This document shows positions 1 through 13,520 of a DNA stretch of 64,000 bases, in pieces; position 1 is the stretch's first letter, and the number at the start of each line of letters is the position of its first letter. The translations under genes were made by a program, and so were the position numbers. A model generated the notes under the pieces. It was not told the DNA's origin. It saw only the letters and a program-made list of their open reading frames with translations, and did no database searches. The DNA comes from Pontederia crassipes (taxonomy: Eukaryota > Streptophyta > Magnoliopsida > Commelinales > Pontederiaceae), in the NCBI GenBank assembly GCA_030549335.1, contig CM060198.1, forward strand, positions 47,271,353 to 47,335,352, read 5' to 3'.

Positions 1-92
1 GGAAATCCGCTAGTCCTCCTCCGTAGCTTTTATAATCATTCTATTTACTCAACAAAGATTCAAAACTTTTCAAAATTTAATATCGTGCTTCA
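1..92 (+). repeat. 5' LTR, right-hand end only
   Basis: This stretch matches 5159-5250 with scattered differences (shared core ttctatttactcaacaaag) and ends in CA like the downstream copy. The rest of this LTR is outside the window. Confidence 0.75.
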
Positions 93-335
93 AGCGTGGG
101 GTGGCAACCCACAAAGCGTCCCAAAGCATCCCAAGCGATCGAGCATTCCGCTTAGGCGTCCATTTGTTTACAAACGCCTTCGCCGAAGCGTTCGCTCGGG
201 ACCAAGCCAAAAAATATGGCATTGAAAAAGTGGCATTAGAAAGCTTCCACAAAGTGCTAAAAAAGTTTGCCTAGACGTTGGACACAACTAAGCGCCGCAC
301 ATGTCAGTCGAGCGAAAAATAACCTCGTGACAAGT

Positions 336-347
336 TGGTATCAGAGC
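336..347 (+). other. primer-binding-site-like motif of the chromovirus
   Basis: TGGTATCAGAGC is the usual plant retrotransposon primer site, complementary to the 3' end of initiator methionine tRNA. It lies about 240 bases beyond the apparent LTR end, farther than the few bases usual for the family, so either the LTR end or the intervening sequence has been altered. Confidence 0.6.
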
Positions 348-3300
348 AACTTTCCTGAGACCGCCTAGGTTAGCATTCGACGATCAAAGAGGAATGACAT
401 CGAACTCGGAGATTATCCAAGATCCTGTCGCATCGGATAAGGGCCGCCCAAAGCGAGGGCGTGCCCGCTCGAAGGATGTCATGACCACCTTCAAGCAATG
501 CCTCGACCAGTTCCAACTGGACATAGGCGATATGCAAGACCAACTAGCAAAGCAGGAGTAGGAGTTGGAGAAGACAGTGGACATCACAATGGTGCGGGAT
601 GAGATGGCGCTGTTGTACACACGGCTCGAGTCCATGGAGGCGACAATCATGAACTTGCGGGAGACCTTGGACAATGGTCTCTCAAACATGAGGTTGAGAT
701 GGAGCAAGAGCTCAAGACCATACGGGAAGAGCACAAACGACACTATAGAGATGGGCGACGTCTCGAGACGTCCATCCCGCATGAGACAAGAATAGATGTA
801 CCAAAGTCGCGGCCATACAAAAGCGAAAGGGCGACAAAGGATATCAATAATTTTCTGTGGAACGTTTGAAGGTACATGTAGGCATTGGATGTGACCTCAG
901 AAGCGAGGATGATGAAGACCACATCCTTCTACTTGCACGATGCGGCGAGGTTATGATGGCGGTGTCATTGCAACGATGTGGAAACGTCGATCCCATTGAG
1001 AGGTGGGATGACTTCAAGAGGCAGCTTACAAACTACTTCTACCCTGCCAAGTCGGGATCGGAGGCCAAGATTGCGTTGTTCAATATTTGTCAGAAGGGCG
1101 TTGAAGGAGTACGTGAAAGAGTTCACCGAACTCCGCTTACAGAACTCCCAAGTGGACGAAGACACGTTGCTGGCAGTCTTCATGAAGAGTTTGAAGCTTT
1201 GAGCTAAGAGTTCACCGAACTCCGCTTACAGAACTCCCAGGTGGACGAAGACACGTTGCTGGCAGTCTTCATGAAGGGTTTGAAGCTTTGAGCTAGAACG
1301 TAGTTAGAGCAACAGGACTGCTCCAACCTTCGCTTACTAATCGCCGTTGCCGAATCGCTCGTGGAGTATGCCAAAATGAGTGCCCCACCACCAAAAGAGA
1401 AGCCAAAGTTACAAGGAGGCAGGCCGCACTACCAAGATAAGGGGAAGGGCTACCAGGATAGGAGATCATTTAATGACAGATTCAAGAGGGATGAAAAGTC
1501 GCAAAAGCCTTGCTACATTTGCAAGGGTCCACATTAGATAAGTGATTGTCCGTAGAAGACGATGGTGAATGCTATGTATTACCTCAACAAGAAGGAGAAA
1601 GAGAAGACGTGTCTTAGTTTGATGCACGTTCTTAGAGCCATCAACGCCTTGAATGGTTCCTCATCGACTGCTCGACTTTATGCGAACATCGAGTTGAACG
1701 GACAAGTCTTCAATGCCCTCATCGGCATAGGAGCATCGAAGTTGTTCGTGTCAGAAGTGACCGTCAAGAAGCTGAAGCTACCACTAAAGAAGACTTTCAC
1801 CATGTTCAAGTCGGTGAACGCGAAGTCTATCATGACCACTGGAATTTCACCTGAAGTGAAGGTTCGCATCGGCAAGTGGTCGGGGAAGCTTTGACATGAT
1901 GGTGACACCAGTGGATGACTACGAAGTGGTAACAGTCATCTCTTTTCCACGACACATTGCTGCATGTGTCATCTCGCTCACCAATTCGATGGTCATCTTC
2001 GATCCTAAGGGACCTCACAACATTCTCGTGATGTCAGGAGGATATCTCAAGTAGAAGACCCTCTCCGCCATGCAAGTGGCGAAGGAGTTGCGCAAACAGG
2101 AGCACACCTTCCTAACGACCACCATCTTGAAAGATCCGGGCCCTCCACTTTAACACCTCCCAAAGTTCTTAAAACCCTTGAGAACTTTGCGGATGTCAAG
2201 CCTTTGAAACTCCCAAAGCGATTGCCTCCGAACCATAAAGTGGACCATGTTATCAACTTGGTCCCAGGATCGAAGCCCTCATACGGAGTCCTTTATCTGC
2301 TAGCCCCTCCGAAACTCGCAGAACTCCGTAACTAACTCATTGAACTATTGGATGCAGGATATGTTCGACCTCGAAGTCTCCATATGACGCCCGGTTCTCT
2401 TTCAAAAGAAGCATAATAGTTTCCTCCGGATGTGCATCGACTATCGGATGCTGAATAAACTTACAATGAAGAACAGGTACCCCATTTCCTTGGCGGCGGA
2501 CTTGTTCGACCAACTTGGTGGTGCAAGATGGTTTACCAAGTTGGATTCCGGCTATTGCAAGTCCTAATCGCAAAAGAAGATGTGCAGAAGATGATGTGCG
2601 TCATAAGATACGACTCCTACGAGTTCCACATGATGCCTTTCGGCCTCACCAACGTCCCGACGACTTTCTGCACCCTCATGAACAAGGTATTGCAACCACT
2701 GTTTGATAGGTTCATCTTGTTTACCTCGATGACATCATGATCTACAACCGCACTTTAGATGAGCACATCGAGCACATTCAGCAAGTGTTCGAGGTATTGC
2801 GGCAAAACTAGCTCTATGTCAAGCGGGAGAAGTGTGTCTTCGCTCAATCGAAAGTACACTTCTTGGGACATGTCTTTTGACGTGGTAAGTAGAAGATGGA
2901 TGGAGCGAAGATTCGATCCATCATGGAGTGGGAGCCTCCTAAGCAGGTTCCCGATATTCATTTGTTCCTTGGCCTGACGAACTACTATAGGCGGTTCGTC
3001 AAGGGGTATTCACATGTGACGACTCCTTTGACGAATTTCCTTCGGAAGGATGTGAAGTGGGAGTGGATGCATACATGCCAGGAAGCATTCGACACTCCCA
3101 AGAGGGACATGATGGAGGAATCGGTGCTTGTCTTGCTAGACCATACCAAGCTTTACGAGATACAGACATATGCTTCTGACTTTGCTATCGGAGGAGTTCT
3201 TATGCAAGAGGGGCATCCTGTGGCGTCCAAGAGTTGCAAACTCAATGATATGGAGCGGCTATGCAAGAGAAGGAGATGATCACGGTGATTCACTACCTTA

Positions 3301-4959
3301 GGACATGGCGGCACTACCTCCTTGGGTCACACTTTCACATCAAGATGGACAATGTCGCGACAAGTTACTTTGAGACGCAGAAGTTCTCCCAAAGCAAGAA
3401 AGGTGGCAAGATTTCATGGCAAAGTTCGATTATGTCCTAGAGTACAAGTCCAACAAGACGAATGTCATTGCCGATGCCCTCAGCTGACGCGCGGAATTGG
3501 CGGTCATGATCTCTTCTGAGGCTGACCTGATCGAAAGGATCAAGAAGGGATTGGAGTCGAATCTCACTGCAAAGAATCTACTTGAGCAAGCAAAGGAGGA
3601 AAAGACACATAGATTTTGGATGGAAGATGGGTTGGTCTTCACCAAGGAGCATCACATTTACGTTTCATTGTTCGATAACTTGTGGCATGCCATCATACAA
3701 GAGTGCCATGACTCCAAGTGGGAGGGACATCCGGGCATCCACTGTACTTTGGCACTCATCGAGGACAACTACTTCTGGCCAAGGATGGAGGACAATGTTG
3801 AAACTTTTATGAAGATATGCCTTGTTTGCCAGCAGGATAAGAATCTCAATAAAGTGCCCAACGGACTTTTAAAACTTCTTCGTATTCTAGAGCGACCTCC
3901 ATCGACTTCATCAAGGGTCTACCCAAGTCTAAAGGGGCGGGTACCATCATGGTGATCGTCGATCAATTCTCTAAGTATGCCATCTTGCCGTCGCTCCGCA
4001 AGTTGTCCTACCACTAAAGCCGAGGAGTTATTCATGAAGCATGTAGTGAAGTATTGGGATATACCGCAAAGCATAGTCAGCGATCGGGAAGGACAATTCA
4101 TTGACAACTTATGGAAGGAACTGTCAAGATGATGGGCTCCAACCTGCATTTCTCGACATCACTTCATCCTCAAACTGGCGGCCAAACTGAAAGGATGAAT
4201 CATATCTTGGAGATCTACTTATGGCACTATGTGAATGCCAATAAGAAGGATTGGGCGAAGCTACTTAACATCGTACAATTCTCCTACAACTTGCAACAAA
4301 GTGAGTAGATCAATCGGAGTCCCTCCGAGATAGTAACGGAGCAGCAACCTCTCACTCCATAGGTCGTCATCACTTTTTATAGTGGCAAAGTCCTCGCCGC
4401 TCACCGCATGATGAGAGAATGACATGAGTAGAATAATATAGCTCGAGCATGTTTGCACAAGGCATCGAAGCACATGAAGAAGTTGCCCGATGTGACGTCA
4501 ACTTTGAAATCGGAGACTTAGTCCTTGTGAAGCTGGTCCAACATCTTTGACTAAGCGGGAAGAATCTGCACAAGGATCTCATTAGACGTTATGAGAGCTC
4601 GTTCAAGATCCTGAAGAAGGTAGGCAAGGTGACCTACAAGTTTGAGCTCCCGCCGCAGATGCAACAACACTTATCTTCCATGTTAGCTTGTTCAAGCCTT
4701 TCGTCGAAAATCCTGAAGATCCCTGGCATGGGATTTCATACCGCGCCCTGTCGGTCATCCGTCAACAGTTCACTGATCATGTTGAAGAAGTACTTACTGT
4801 CCGTGTGAAGAATCGGAAGGAGTACCTTGTTCGATGGAGCGGAAGATTGGACGCCAACACAAGTTAGGAGACGGTCGAAGCATTATGGCAATTCAAGCAG
4901 AAGATTGAAGAATTCGAAGTTGCAGCTCCAGGGACGTCACTGACTTGAGTGTGAGAGAA

Positions 4960-5250
4960 TGTCCCGGGGGCTTTCCCGTGGACCGCTGAGTTATTTTACT
5001 TTCTTGTATTTTCCTTTTTCAATCCACTTTTGTACTTAATTTTATTTTTCACGTATGATAGTGATAGTTTTTTAATATGCACTATAGAAAAGTGTACCCC
5101 TAGCTTGTTCTCCACATCACACGTCACATATCTATCTCAGAAGTCTAAGATATAGTAGGTGAGACTCGTTAGTCCTCCACGAAATCTTTGTAGTCATTCT
5201 ATTTACTCAACAAAGATTCAAAGCTTTCCAAAATCTAACATCGTGCCTCA
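4960..5250 (+). repeat. 3' LTR of the chromovirus
   Basis: A purine-rich tract (gtgagagaa) immediately precedes TGTCCCGGGGG, which I take as the LTR start. The end is set by TG...CA symmetry and by the match to the 5' LTR remnant. Length is 291 bases, short but within the range for chromoviruses. Confidence 0.65.
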
Positions 5251-5363
5251 AGAGATCTCCGGTCGTGAAACTTAAAGGAGGTGGTAGAAAAGGTGAGTGT
5301 TGTAATCTTTTGGGGAATATAATTTTCTACATCTCTAGCGGGGAGGTGTTGTTCACGTCATCG

Positions 5364-5807
5364 TAGGGGTGCTACGGGTCGGGTTTGACCCGACCCATGA
5401 ACAAACCCGACTCAACCCGGCCAAGTTTGGTCGGGTCGGGTTGGGTCGGATTTCAATTTTTTTTGGGACATGGCCCGACCCAACCCGACTAGGTCGGATG
5501 GTCGGACTACCCGACCACCTTTTTTTCTTTTTTTTTATTTTTAATTTTTAATATACAAAAGCATTTATTATTTTATTTTAAATATAAAATAAATTATTTC
5601 TAGGCATAAAAATATTGTTTTAAATATCTACATATTATTCTCTATTTAAAATACATTATTTTATATATTTTTTTACATTTAAAATTCAAAAAATAAAAAT
5701 AAAAAACTTGAGTTGGCGGGTCGGGTCGGGGTCGGGTCGGGGTCCGATCGAAGGGATACTCGGGTCGGGTCGGGTTGGATACTCGGGTTCACCGGTGAAC
5801 ACCCCTA
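5364..5807. mobile_element. hAT-type miniature element with CGGGT-rich ends
   Basis: The 444-base element begins TAGGGGTG and ends CACCCCTA, a perfect 8-base terminal inverted repeat. It is flanked by cgtcatcg (5356-5363) and cgtcgtcg (5808-5815), an 8-base target duplication with one difference. TAGGGGTG-type ends plus an 8-base duplication are diagnostic of the hAT superfamily. The subterminal parts are packed with CGGGT/ACCCG pentamers around an AT-rich core, and no transposase is present, so it must have been moved in trans. Confidence 0.85.
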
Positions 5808-5815
5808 CGTCGTCG

Positions 5816-7063
5816 ATTACTTCCAGTCGGACAAGTTCGTCAGCGTGCCTCTTGGCATAGGACGTGAGAGGTAGCAAGGTCATTTCTGTGTCCTAGGATG
5901 TGGTGGTGACGATGTCGTGGGCATCAACTGTGACAAGGTTGAGGACAATGATGACGGTGAGGACAAGAACTGCGAGTAAGAGGTTTGTCGACTATGGTTG
6001 ATCCATTCGCCATCGGCTGTCATCTTCTTCTTGTCAAGGGCAAGTGAATTGGTTGTAGCCATTCCGTTGAATCATCTGATGAACCATGCCTCTCAACGCA
6101 GGTTGTTGATCTATCATCCGACGACATCCAATCTAGGTGGAAGAGTCCACCTCATTAAAATGGGGTGGACGCACATTGAATACATTTATCCAATTCAATA
6201 ACAAGCAAATCCTATCCATACAATCTTTACATTAAGGAAAAACAAATGGGGGTGTTGTGTACTTGACAACAATCCAAATGAGAACTTCTTTTAAAAGTTA
6301 CTGTGACCACATAAAAACCTATTTATGATAGGTGATTGAATTCAAGGAGATTAATTTTCAAATTAAGGGGGTAAACCAAAAGATTCCTTTTATCATTTAT
6401 CCCTATAATCACCTTCATTTTATCATTGACATAATTATTGTCGATCGAGAAAATTTCATGTTAGTCGTTCTTTATAACATCCAACTCGAACTTGTGGAAA
6501 ATGGCTCGTAAATTGACTTGAGTCTCATAAAAGAAGTGTGGCTTTCATTATAATAATCCATATACGAAAATAAAATAATTTTTCTTGCTTCTATTTTTTA
6601 TCTCAAGACCAAAAAGAAATATTTAGAAAATTAATTAAATTAGTAAAGATGGAAAACAACTCGCAGGAATGAAAGAATGTTGCATTCAAGGTGTAGGAAT
6701 ACTATTACTTTTTATACATGCCATAAGTAGAATAGCATAGTGATAAAAAAAATAAAAATTAAATAATATAATAATCTGTATGTTATTCCACTCAGGGATC
6801 TCTATAAATAAATAAATAAATAAAAGAGGGCTACATATAAATTTACAAAGTTTGCATATTTCACACCATGTGAACTTAGAATGGCAAGAAGCTTGAGTTG
6901 CACAATTTTAAAAAGAAGAACTTAAAAAAGCATATATTAGTTTCAAGTTAGTTTAAGATGAAACAAACTTTAGGATTATAACATAAAGTCTATTGGGTAT
7001 ATCCAAAATATAAAATTTTCCAATAAAGGGATTATAAAGAGTATATACTAGTAAAAATAGTAT
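5816..7063. other. intergenic, no gene recognised
   Basis: Moderately GC-rich up to about 6140 and AT-rich beyond. The first 300 bases contain short open frames, but none resembles a known protein. A short aata repeat occurs near 6806-6825. Nothing else supportable was seen. Confidence 0.5.
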
Positions 7064-7071
7064 GTTAGTAA

Positions 7072-7435
7072 TAGGGGTGAGCAAAACCGGGTTTGGGACC
7101 GGGTTTTGGCCGACCCGTTCCCGACCCGATTTTGCCCGGGTTTTTTAAAATAGGTCCCGGACCCGGTCCCGGCCGGGACCGGGATCGGGACGACCCGGTC
7201 GAACCGGGTCACAAACCGGGACATTCTCGGTTGTCCCGGTTCGACCATAATTAATAAAAATAAATAAATATAATATTAAAAAATATTTAATATTATTACA
7301 ACCCGGTACCGGCCGGGTCTCAAAGAGTGAGACCCGGTCCTGGCCCGGTAGGTAACCGGGCCGGGAAAAAAACCCGAATTTTCGGGCCGGTGCGGGTCGG
7401 GGCGACCGGGTCGTCCCGACCCGTGCTCTCCCCTA
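7072..7435. mobile_element. second hAT-type miniature element, CCGGG-rich
   Basis: The 364-base element starts TAGGGGTGAGC and ends GCTCTCCCCTA (10 of 11 bases complementary). It has a perfect 8-base target duplication, gttagtaa, at 7064-7071 and 7436-7443. The architecture is the same as the element at 5364, but the subterminal repeats are CCGGG/CCCGG variants, so it is a sister family rather than a close copy. No coding capacity; the overlapping open frames only reflect the repeat composition. Confidence 0.9.
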
Positions 7436-7443
7436 GTTAGTAA

Positions 7444-9580
7444 AAAGCATAAATTAGTAAAAAGAATTTGTAAAAAGCATATATTAGTAAAAAACATAAC
7501 TTCTTTCAAGAAAATATGTAAAAGGCATATATTACATCCGAAATATAAATTCTTCGAATACAGGAATTGCCTAAGCCAGGGTTAAGATGCAACTTTGATA
7601 GAAAACAAAAAATGTACATAAATAAAAGCATGATTATCCTTTGTAATACAAGTCAACTTTGGAAAAAAAATATTAAGCATAAGTTCAAGGGTGGAGCTAT
7701 ATAAAAATGATATAATGTGCAATGAGAAATCTAGAATGAAATTCATATTTAGAATACGTACAAGTGTGATATTTTCGTGTTACATTATAATATTCACATA
7801 GAGTCCTTTGTATAGATTTCATTTCAGAAGCAATAATTCTTTATAAATAAAAAAATCATGGATGGTTAATATGAGAAAGAATTGGACTCAATTGAGTGGT
7901 ACCATGTATGAATGTTATTTGACTTACTAAAAAAATAAAATAGCATATGGTGCAAATGAGTATTAAGAAAATCTACCAAGTTGTTATTATTGTTAAATAC
8001 CAAAATAAATACTTATTATCAAAGGTTATATACAACAAATCAGAATTGACTTTAAGGTAATGTATTATCCGGAAGCTTGATCTTTCAAGTAGAATAACTT
8101 ACTCAATAGAGAATTGAATGATTTGGGATGTTCCCTAAATAATCTTTTCTTCCTTCAAGTGCAAGCACCGATCTCATAAATGGCGCTAAGGAAATATGCA
8201 ATAATCTAATTATTTTGAAATGCAAAAATTGAAGGTGTAAAAAAGAAGACACAATGTGATGTAAATAATCATAGTGTCAATTATGTTAAAATGTCATGTG
8301 ATAGCTATTCAATTTGACTTTGATGCAAAAAAGTTTGATTGTTTATGTGCATCAAAATAATTGCAACAGAGTCGGTGCATGTACATGATATTATACTCAC
8401 TAGAAACAAAGTCACACACAACATACAAGAGATAAGGAATTTAAAAGTAAGGATATATGCAAAACGTCTATGTTCTTCAAATTCAAATGAGTAAAAATAA
8501 TCAAGAATATTGGATTTGAGTTATGAAGAAGTTTATCTAAATAAGATACTTGTTAAGATTTGGGAAGCAAAATAGCACTCACACACATCGCTAGTGATTG
8601 AAATAGACTTATCAAAAATTGGTGTATTATGATAGGATGAAAGACAATAAAGGTTCTAATGCACAACCGATGATAACTTAATGTAAGCAATATTGTGTAC
8701 AAGACCCCTTTTGACCTGTGAAGTAACCATTGTTGATAAATTCATAACAATCCTAGTGCAAGGCATTGAGAACCTCTTTAGAGAATTCTATCATATTCGA
8801 AAAGTATAGTATATTTGATATTAATAAACTCAACTTGACACACTTAAGAATATAGATAATTTGACACAAATTTTGATAGAAATATTAACGATTGAAGATT
8901 TACATTATGACACTTGTTAATGTTGGATGGTGCAAGTGTTTATTGGGATTATAGAAAAAAAAACATGAATATGTGATCAGATGTACATAAAAAAATTAAA
9001 GATAATGTCAGAAGAATGACAACCGCCCATGCAATATGAGTTTAACATTTTCCTTTTGAAAAATAGTTCTTGACTTGGTTATTAAATCAACCTAAATTTA
9101 TTATGATGAACAAGAGATTATAATCTTGATACATAATAAACTAAATACTTACAAGAAAAAAAATCAAATTGAATATATTGTTAATATAGTGGAAGGAAAG
9201 AGGTGATAATGATTTATTTGTTGACAAGTGATATATTACCTGATTATTTATGATAAGAAATTCTTCTCGAAATATATTTATTAAACATATTGTTTTATTG
9301 AGAATTAAAAATATTTATGCCCTAAATTTTTTAGGAAGTATGAACTTTGTAATTGATATTAAACATTAATTTAATATGTAGGAATAATTAAATCAAAATG
9401 AACCCTCACAAATGGTAAACTTTTGGATAACTTCTCAGATTAGCACCACATAAAAATTAATATCATGATCATATCCACCAATTGAAAGATATAACAATAT
9501 ATGACCATTATGGCCATTAATGGATGATAGTTATTGTAATCAAGATTATATTTTGATCATGTTAAGGATAGTAACGAGCA
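7444..9580. other. AT-rich intergenic DNA
   Basis: About 2.1 kb of strongly AT-rich sequence with stops in all frames. No recognisable gene, RNA or complete element; old degraded repeats are possible. Confidence 0.5.
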
Positions 9581-9589
9581 TAAATAAAA

Positions 9590-9860
9590 GGGATTAAGGA
9601 ATTTGTGGAGCTCTTTTAGAGCCACAGGTATGGCGCACCACAGATCTTCAGATCTGCGGTACTCTTTCAACCCACTAAATTTCACTAAAAACAAAAATAA
9701 ACCGGTTTTAAAAATTGATTAGTTGGTTCTCCTCTCCGGTTCGATGAGATTATTTTTTTTCGAGGCAAGTATTAGGGCACGGCCGCTCATTATTTTCTTC
9801 AGTGCGATGGTGATTGTTTCGCCGTCATCCTACGTTCGTCATTCTGCTCATTCCACGATA
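9590..9860 (+). repeat. left terminal inverted repeat of the Mutator-like element
   Basis: Pairs with 14330-14589 in inverse orientation, including ggagctcttttagagcc, the stretch through tccggttcga, and ggtgattgtttcgcc. This copy has an extra palindromic insert (cagatcttcagatctg, about 9642-9657) absent from the right repeat. Similarity fades near 9860. Confidence 0.85.
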
Positions 9861-11112
9861 GTTCCTCGCATCTTCTGTTCCTCTTTTGCATCTTTCTCCT
9901 CTGACCATCTGCACAACCATTGATAGATGGATCCCACCAACATCTCTCCTTGATATGCAGCCATGGTCGGTCCAAAAACTCATCTTGGAGTGCAACCAGA
10001 GCTTGCATCATTCACCCTTCTTGACGGCGAGATCTTGCATTCTTCGCGTCGTTCCACACTGCCAACGAGCAAATTAGGCGCTACTCGATGAAATATGCCT
10101 GATTCAACACTCCTCGACCTAAATCTGATAGTTCAGACATTCCTCGGCTAGAGATCTGGTGCTCTACCGGATCCGTCATCTATGTCCTGACATTTCTTGA
10201 TTGTTCCAGTGAGTCCAAATCTAATGCTTTGTTCAGATTCTATGCCCAAATATGAAGTGATTAACCCAGTGATATTGATGCCACTCTCTACTCATGGTGT
10301 GAAGGCTTTTATGATGAAGAGATTATGAGAAGTTAAAATGATGTTTCTGCAGGATAAGCTGAAGGCAAAAAGCAAAGAGAAAAATAGATAAATAATCTTT
10401 CCACATTGAGACATCGAATATGAAGATGACAAAGGAGTAAAAAAAGTGATAAATCATCTTTTCGTGCACTCAATTCATGTTAGTATATATTTGTCCTGGA
10501 CTGGCAGGTTAGCAACTTGAATAGAAGAGGATCTTTTAACAACTAAGGGGCGCGTACAAAATGCAAATTAAATAAGGACCAAGGTGATAACACTCTAGGA
10601 GCAAGATAAAATATGGAGGGAGTGAAATAAGTCATAATTGGATGACATCAAGTAGCTGCATTCGATACAATCACATCTAATTTATTACAAGCTGCCACAT
10701 GAGACCAATAGAAAGTGTCCAAAATAAATTCTTCATATCCTTCAACATTCTTCTTTTTCCTTGCATTGGACACTGACACTGATATTAGTAGGTGAACTTT
10801 CTTGTAACTTGTAATCCAAAAATCCAGCGGTTATCTTGAAACAATATGAAATAAATTTGTCAAATAATAATTAGTATAATTTTAATAATGGTCTTCAAAG
10901 AGTTAAAAAAAAGAGAGACTATTCAAATACTTAACTCTATCCATAGACATATAAGATAGTACTTAAAGTACTCATTTTGTAGCTTAAGACTATCCGTAAA
11001 CCACACCAAGGCATATATTTTGACATCCCCTTCATCTGTCAATTTAATTCTAAACTGAATTAAAATATGTTATCAATATAAAATGAAATAAATAAGTTAT
11101 TACCAATAGATG

Positions 11113-13454
11113 TTATCCTTCCAATATAATATCTCCAGCTATTACATTTTCGTCTTGTAAGGGTGTTACATTAACCTATAAGCAACAACAAAATAATAAT
11201 ACATAATCAATTTTATATAAATTATGAATGAGAAAGTATTTAAGCAAAAAAGATACATACCTGAGAGGATGAACCCGTGACTATGTAATGACCCTTCTTA
11301 TTAGTTTTTCGAGTTGTTCCATTCTTTTTCTTGCTTTTTAACATTGAAATTTCAACACCCGATTTAATTCTTTGAAGCTTTCTTGGTCTGCCTTTTGACT
11401 TCACACGAGGAGGATCACGGATAACAATGTCTACTCCTTGTGAGTTCATGATTTTAGTTGTTGAAGCAACAATTGGAACACTAGTATTATCAACCATTGA
11501 TAATTTTTTAATAAACTCATATGCAAGTACAGTTGCAATGTCAAAATGGTCGAATGAACGCAAGCCCATCTCAGTAGCTATCCGCATATTATATTTGTAA
11601 TCTAATTTCTGAATTGGAGTTATAATGCGTTGTCCATCCCTAGTGCCATATGAATTTTCACAAACTTTTCATGCCTTAAAATATCGAGCATCAATTGTCC
11701 AACGACGAAGAATGTATTGTTCAGGTATCATCACAATCTTTTCCATATTTAAAATATGCAAAATGTGAGAACAAAATATTCCATCCCTCTCAAACATTTT
11801 GCATGAACATTGGATCGAAATGTTTGGATGATGATCATACACAACAATATTCCTCCTTTTATCTTCAGACCCTCCTAAATAAATGGAGTACATAGATTTT
11901 TGAGATTCATCCTCAATTTTTGTGCAATGGAAATCAAACATATGCAGAAATTGATTTTGGAATATGCAAAAATTCATTTCAGTATAAATTGATCTTGCAT
12001 GTACCTCCAATTGATTTCTTGTGATTACATTAACTAAAGAGTTCATACATTTAAAATCTTCTCGTTCTTCGACTTTACGATGAGCATAAATTGCCTTGTC
12101 ATACTGATGTACAAATTCAAGCAAGAAAGTATTAGAATTCACATAACCATCGAAAAAAGCATTGATGCTTTCTGATCTTTGAGTTGTGTGCATGCCTGCA
12201 GCAAATACATCTTTCAAATAAATAGATGCCCAATGATGACGTTTCTCATACATAATAGCAAGCCAGTGATCATTTTGAATTTCATACTTTTGCTTTAAAC
12301 AAATCCATGTTTTCTCAAACTCCTCAATATCAAAAGATCCATGAATCCATCGCTCATAATCAGTGCTAAAGTCTTCACGAGTATATAAATCATGAAGATT
12401 GATCATAGCATTTTTTTTAATATGTCAAATGCAATACATATGTCGTGTATGTGGGAAAACTTTCGAATAGCATTGCCCATAGTAATATCTTGGTCAGTGA
12501 TTATACAGGTAGGATGTTTTCCATACATGCACTCCAACCATGTTTCAAATAACCAAATAAACGTGTCTTCAGTTTCATCAGCTAATAGAGCACAACCATA
12601 TAGGATAGATTGTCTATGATGATTAATGTCTGTAAATGGTGCAAATGGCATGCATAATTTGTTCGTCCTATATGTTGCATCAAAACTAACAACATCTCCA
12701 AAAGTACCATAACTATCTCTAAATCTTGAATCTGCCCAGAAGACACTCCTTGCAATATTATTATTATTCACTTCCCACCTAAAAATAAAACCTTCATCAT
12801 CGATCATTTTACCTTGAAAATATCTAATGACTCCTATGCATTCTTCGCCCACATTATTCTTACGTGTTGTTTTCAAATAATCCATACAATCTTGAGGTCT
12901 AATTGATGGGTCATCTGAATAATTAAGAACTTTAGCAATTGTAGATGGTCCCATCCCACAACCACGTAATTGGGTCATTACATTTTTAGAAGAATTGGCA
13001 ATTGTGTTATGTGACCGCAAATTTGTGACTTTTGTCGGAGTAGCAAGGGCATGTGTGTGCCTTTTTTCAAATTTTCTCACCTCCCATTGTTCATCTTTCT
13101 TTGTGGCAACTTGTAAAAGTGCTCCTCAATCATATGTAACATCTCTTCTTCTTTTGATTAATTTTCCCATATTTTTTTCACTAATATCTTTATGTCCCTG
13201 TTTTGAACATACAAGCAACCTACTTTGAATTTTTCCTATTTTCCTACACTTTCCAGTAAATGATTTTCGCACTAAAAAATCAACGAACTTGGCATATTTA
13301 TTATAATATTCATATGCATCACTTTCAGATTCAAAGACCATCCCTATGCATGGTTTTATCACATCATATTTTTCAACATTAGGAAGCATATGTCCAGCAA
13401 TCACTTCTTTTCCATTCCGAGCACTGTCATGAATTATGAGATTTTAGGCTATTG

Positions 13455-13520
<66 letters not shown>

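Larger units (their letters stand above)
1..5250 (+). mobile_element. Ty3/gypsy chromovirus, old broken copy
   Basis: Fossil LTR retrotransposon on the plus strand; its left end lies outside the window. Parts in order: end of the 5' LTR (1-92), a primer-binding-like site (336-347), a gag region with a CCHC zinc-knuckle remnant near 1510-1555, an aspartic-protease-like stretch (about 1660-1890), reverse transcriptase (about 2250-2900), RNase H (about 3100-3480), integrase with an HHCC-type zinc region and core (about 3600-4450), a chromodomain-like segment (about 4790-4930), and the 3' LTR (4960-5250). Domain order and the chromodomain place it in the chromovirus branch of Ty3/gypsy. It carries well over ten breaks and cannot be active. 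The visible LTR parts agree at only about 80 percent by eye, which fits an old insertion. Confidence 0.85.

Noticed and set aside
7048-7509. Small minus-strand proteins rich in Gly, Pro and Arg
   Set aside because: They lie inside or across the hAT miniature element and only translate its CCGGG arrays.
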